A DNA stretch of 6,318 bases from Halobacteriovorax sp. (GTDB taxonomy: Bacteria > Bdellovibrionota > Bacteriovoracia > Bacteriovoracales > Bacteriovoracaceae), in the NCBI GenBank assembly GCA_002686115.1, contig NZAF01000081.1, forward strand, positions 1 through 6,318, read 5' to 3'. Shown here piece by piece: positions 4,979 through 6,318 of the stretch. A program made the position numbers and the translations under genes. Positions within the stretch are counted from its first letter, which is position 1, and each line of letters opens with the position of its first letter. The notes below the pieces were generated by a model that was not told the origin of the DNA, did not search any database, and was given only the letters and a program-made list of their open reading frames with translations.

Positions 4979-6318
4979 ATGAATAAACCAATCCATATCG
5001 TTATAGCCGGGGGCGGCACTGCCGGCTGGATGGCAGCAAATTACTTTGCGCACAAGTGGTCATCAGGTAAAGTCAATATTACACTGGTAGAGTCTTCTGA
5101 TATTGGCATTATAGGTGTGGGCGAGGGTTCTACACCTACACTCAAACGCTTCTTTGACGAATTAAACATTCCAGAAAATGATTGGATGCCCAAGTGCAAC
5201 GCTACATACAAAGTAAGCATTCAGTTTAATAACTGGAGTCCTGGATCTGGTATTAACCAGTATCGACATCCATTTATTTCTCAAACCGACACTTTTACTC
5301 AGCGAGCTTTTGAGGTTAACTGCCGTACGCGAAGGCTAGGGCTTGATACGCATGTTAAGCCGGAAGATTTTTTAATAAATGGTATGTTGGCGAAGCAAAA
5401 CAAAGCGCCGCTTACGCCTGATAATTTTCCATTTAGAATGGAATATGGCTATCACTTTGATAGCGCACTACTCGGTAACTATTTGCGTGAGTTGGCTATT
5501 GGAAAAGGGGTCACTCATGTTAATGCCATCATCAGCGACGTAGTACTTCACCCTAGTGGAGATATAAGCCACCTCGTAACAGACAAAGGCATTATTGAGG
5601 GAGATTTTTTCCTTGATTGCACAGGTTTTTCTTCAACTTTGTTGCAGCAGGCTTTAGGCGTTAAGTTCAATTCTTATTCTGAAAACTTATTCAACGATTC
5701 GGCGGTGGTTTTACCTACACAAGCACAAAAAAATATTAAGGTAGAAACCCAATCGACAGCGCTTTCTAGTGGATGGTGCTGGACGATACCGTTACAGAAT
5801 CGCACGGGCAACGGATACGTCTACAGTACTGCACATTTATCCAAGGACCAGGCCGAAGAAGAGCTACGTCGACACCTCGGTTTTGAAAGCACCGATGTAG
5901 AGGCGCGACATCTTAAAATGAAAGTGGGGCAAGTTGGGCAGCACTGGCACAAGAACTGTTTGGCATTAGGGTTATCTCAAGGGTTTATAGAACCCCTTGA
6001 AGCCACAGCACTGCACCTTGTTCAGATTTGTATTGAGTACTTCTCGGATACGTTTGAAAAGAACGGTTTTTCAACAAAACCATGCAGTAATTATAATTCT
6101 TTTGCTAGAGAGCGGTTTGATCGCGTTCGTGACTATATAGTGGCTCACTATAAGCTAAACACAAGGGAGGATAGTGACTACTGGCACGACAATAGAGAGA
6201 ACATGGTGATGTCTGACTCTCTAAATTCGATCTTAAGCGCATGGTTCAGTCGCCAAGATCTGGCAAGCGAAATTAAGCGCCAAAATATAGGAATGCACTG
6301 GGACTCTGTATCATGGCA
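4979..6318 (+). CDS. Flavin-dependent halogenase, tryptophan halogenase family (second of tandem pair, 3' truncated by window)
   Basis: An open frame runs from ATG 4979 to the window edge without a stop: 446 codons, probably lacking about 50 residues compared with its neighbour. The start MNKPIHIVIAGGGTAGW mirrors the first halogenase and puts GxGxxG at 11-16. IGVGEGSTP is at 45-53. The catalytic lysine candidate is K78 in TYKVSIQFNNW. H97-x-F99 matches the aromatic-pocket pair. WCWTIP is at 266-271. E341 in EPLEAT is the catalytic glutamate candidate, but the usual following Ser is Ala342. The last residues, DSVSW, align with SSW of the first protein. It starts 9 bases after the previous stop with no clear Shine-Dalgarno site, so translational coupling is likely. 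It is an ancient, divergent paralogue, not a recent duplication, because the sequences differ throughout between motifs. Its different pocket-facing segments suggest a different substrate or position preference (inference). Confidence 0.91.
   Translation, partial: MNKPIHIVIAGGGTAGWMAANYFAHKWSSGKVNITLVESSDIGIIGVGEGSTPTLKRFFDELNIPENDWMPKCNATYKVSIQFNNWSPGSGINQYRHPFISQTDTFTQRAFEVNCRTRRLGLDTHVKPEDFLINGMLAKQNKAPLTPDNFPFRMEYGYHFDSALLGNYLRELAIGKGVTHVNAIISDVVLHPSGDISHLVTDKGIIEGDFFLDCTGFSSTLLQQALGVKFNSYSENLFNDSAVVLPTQAQKNIKVETQSTALSSGWCWTIPLQNRTGNGYVYSTAHLSKDQAEEELRRHLGFESTDVEARHLKMKVGQVGQHWHKNCLALGLSQGFIEPLEATALHLVQICIEYFSDTFEKNGFSTKPCSNYNSFARERFDRVRDYIVAHYKLNTREDSDYWHDNRENMVMSDSLNSILSAWFSRQDLASEIKRQNIGMHWDSVSW

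Noticed and set aside
4961..4984. Possible frameshift or fusion between the two halogenases
   Set aside because: Each protein has its own complete N-terminal FAD motif and the first has a full-length C-terminus; the 9-base gap is a normal operon junction.
3479..6318. Assignment as pyrrolnitrin- or rebeccamycin-type tryptophan halogenases (prnA/rebH)
   Set aside because: Shared motifs show only family membership; none of the other biosynthetic genes is present and the context is a TonB receptor, so no gene symbol was given.

Overview
The window looks like chromosomal DNA from a marine gammaproteobacterium, most likely Alteromonadales (Alteromonas/Glaciecola-like). The reasons are a gamma-type SucD C-terminus, moderately AT-leaning base composition, short U-rich intrinsic terminators, and a TonB-dependent receptor next to tandem flavin-dependent halogenases, an arrangement common in that group. 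The genus is an inference; no sequence search was run.

Layout, all on the + strand: (1) positions 1-121 are the last 39 codons of sucD (succinyl-CoA ligase alpha subunit), followed by a strong terminator. (2) Positions 122-432 are a gene-free region of about 310 bases. It holds the sucD terminator, a perfect 9-bp inverted repeat, a CG-centred near-palindrome resembling a LacI-family operator, weak promoter candidates, a short direct repeat and a CAA-rich leader. (3) Positions 448-3315 encode a 955-residue TonB-dependent outer-membrane receptor of the Xanthomonas/Caulobacter type, with an EF-hand/dockerin-like putative Ca2+ loop in the barrel. (4) Positions 3316-3478 contain a 13-bp terminator hairpin and the start region of the next gene. 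(5) Positions 3479-4969 encode a complete flavin-dependent (tryptophan-halogenase-family) halogenase. (6) Positions 4979-6318 encode a second, divergent halogenase paralogue, cut by the window edge at codon 446.

Working model: the receptor imports a scarce substrate, and the two halogenases, probably co-translated (9-nt gap), act on an unknown cytoplasmic substrate. Both halogenases keep the FAD-binding GxGxxG, the catalytic Lys and Glu and the WxWxIP motif, so both look catalytically competent. Related halogenases next to TonB receptors have been studied (for example BrvH), but their natural role remains unresolved. The terminator between receptor and halogenases suggests that the enzymes are made at lower levels than the receptor by read-through. 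The candidate LacI-type operator would fit carbohydrate-linked control. The chemistry of the pathway cannot be told from this window.
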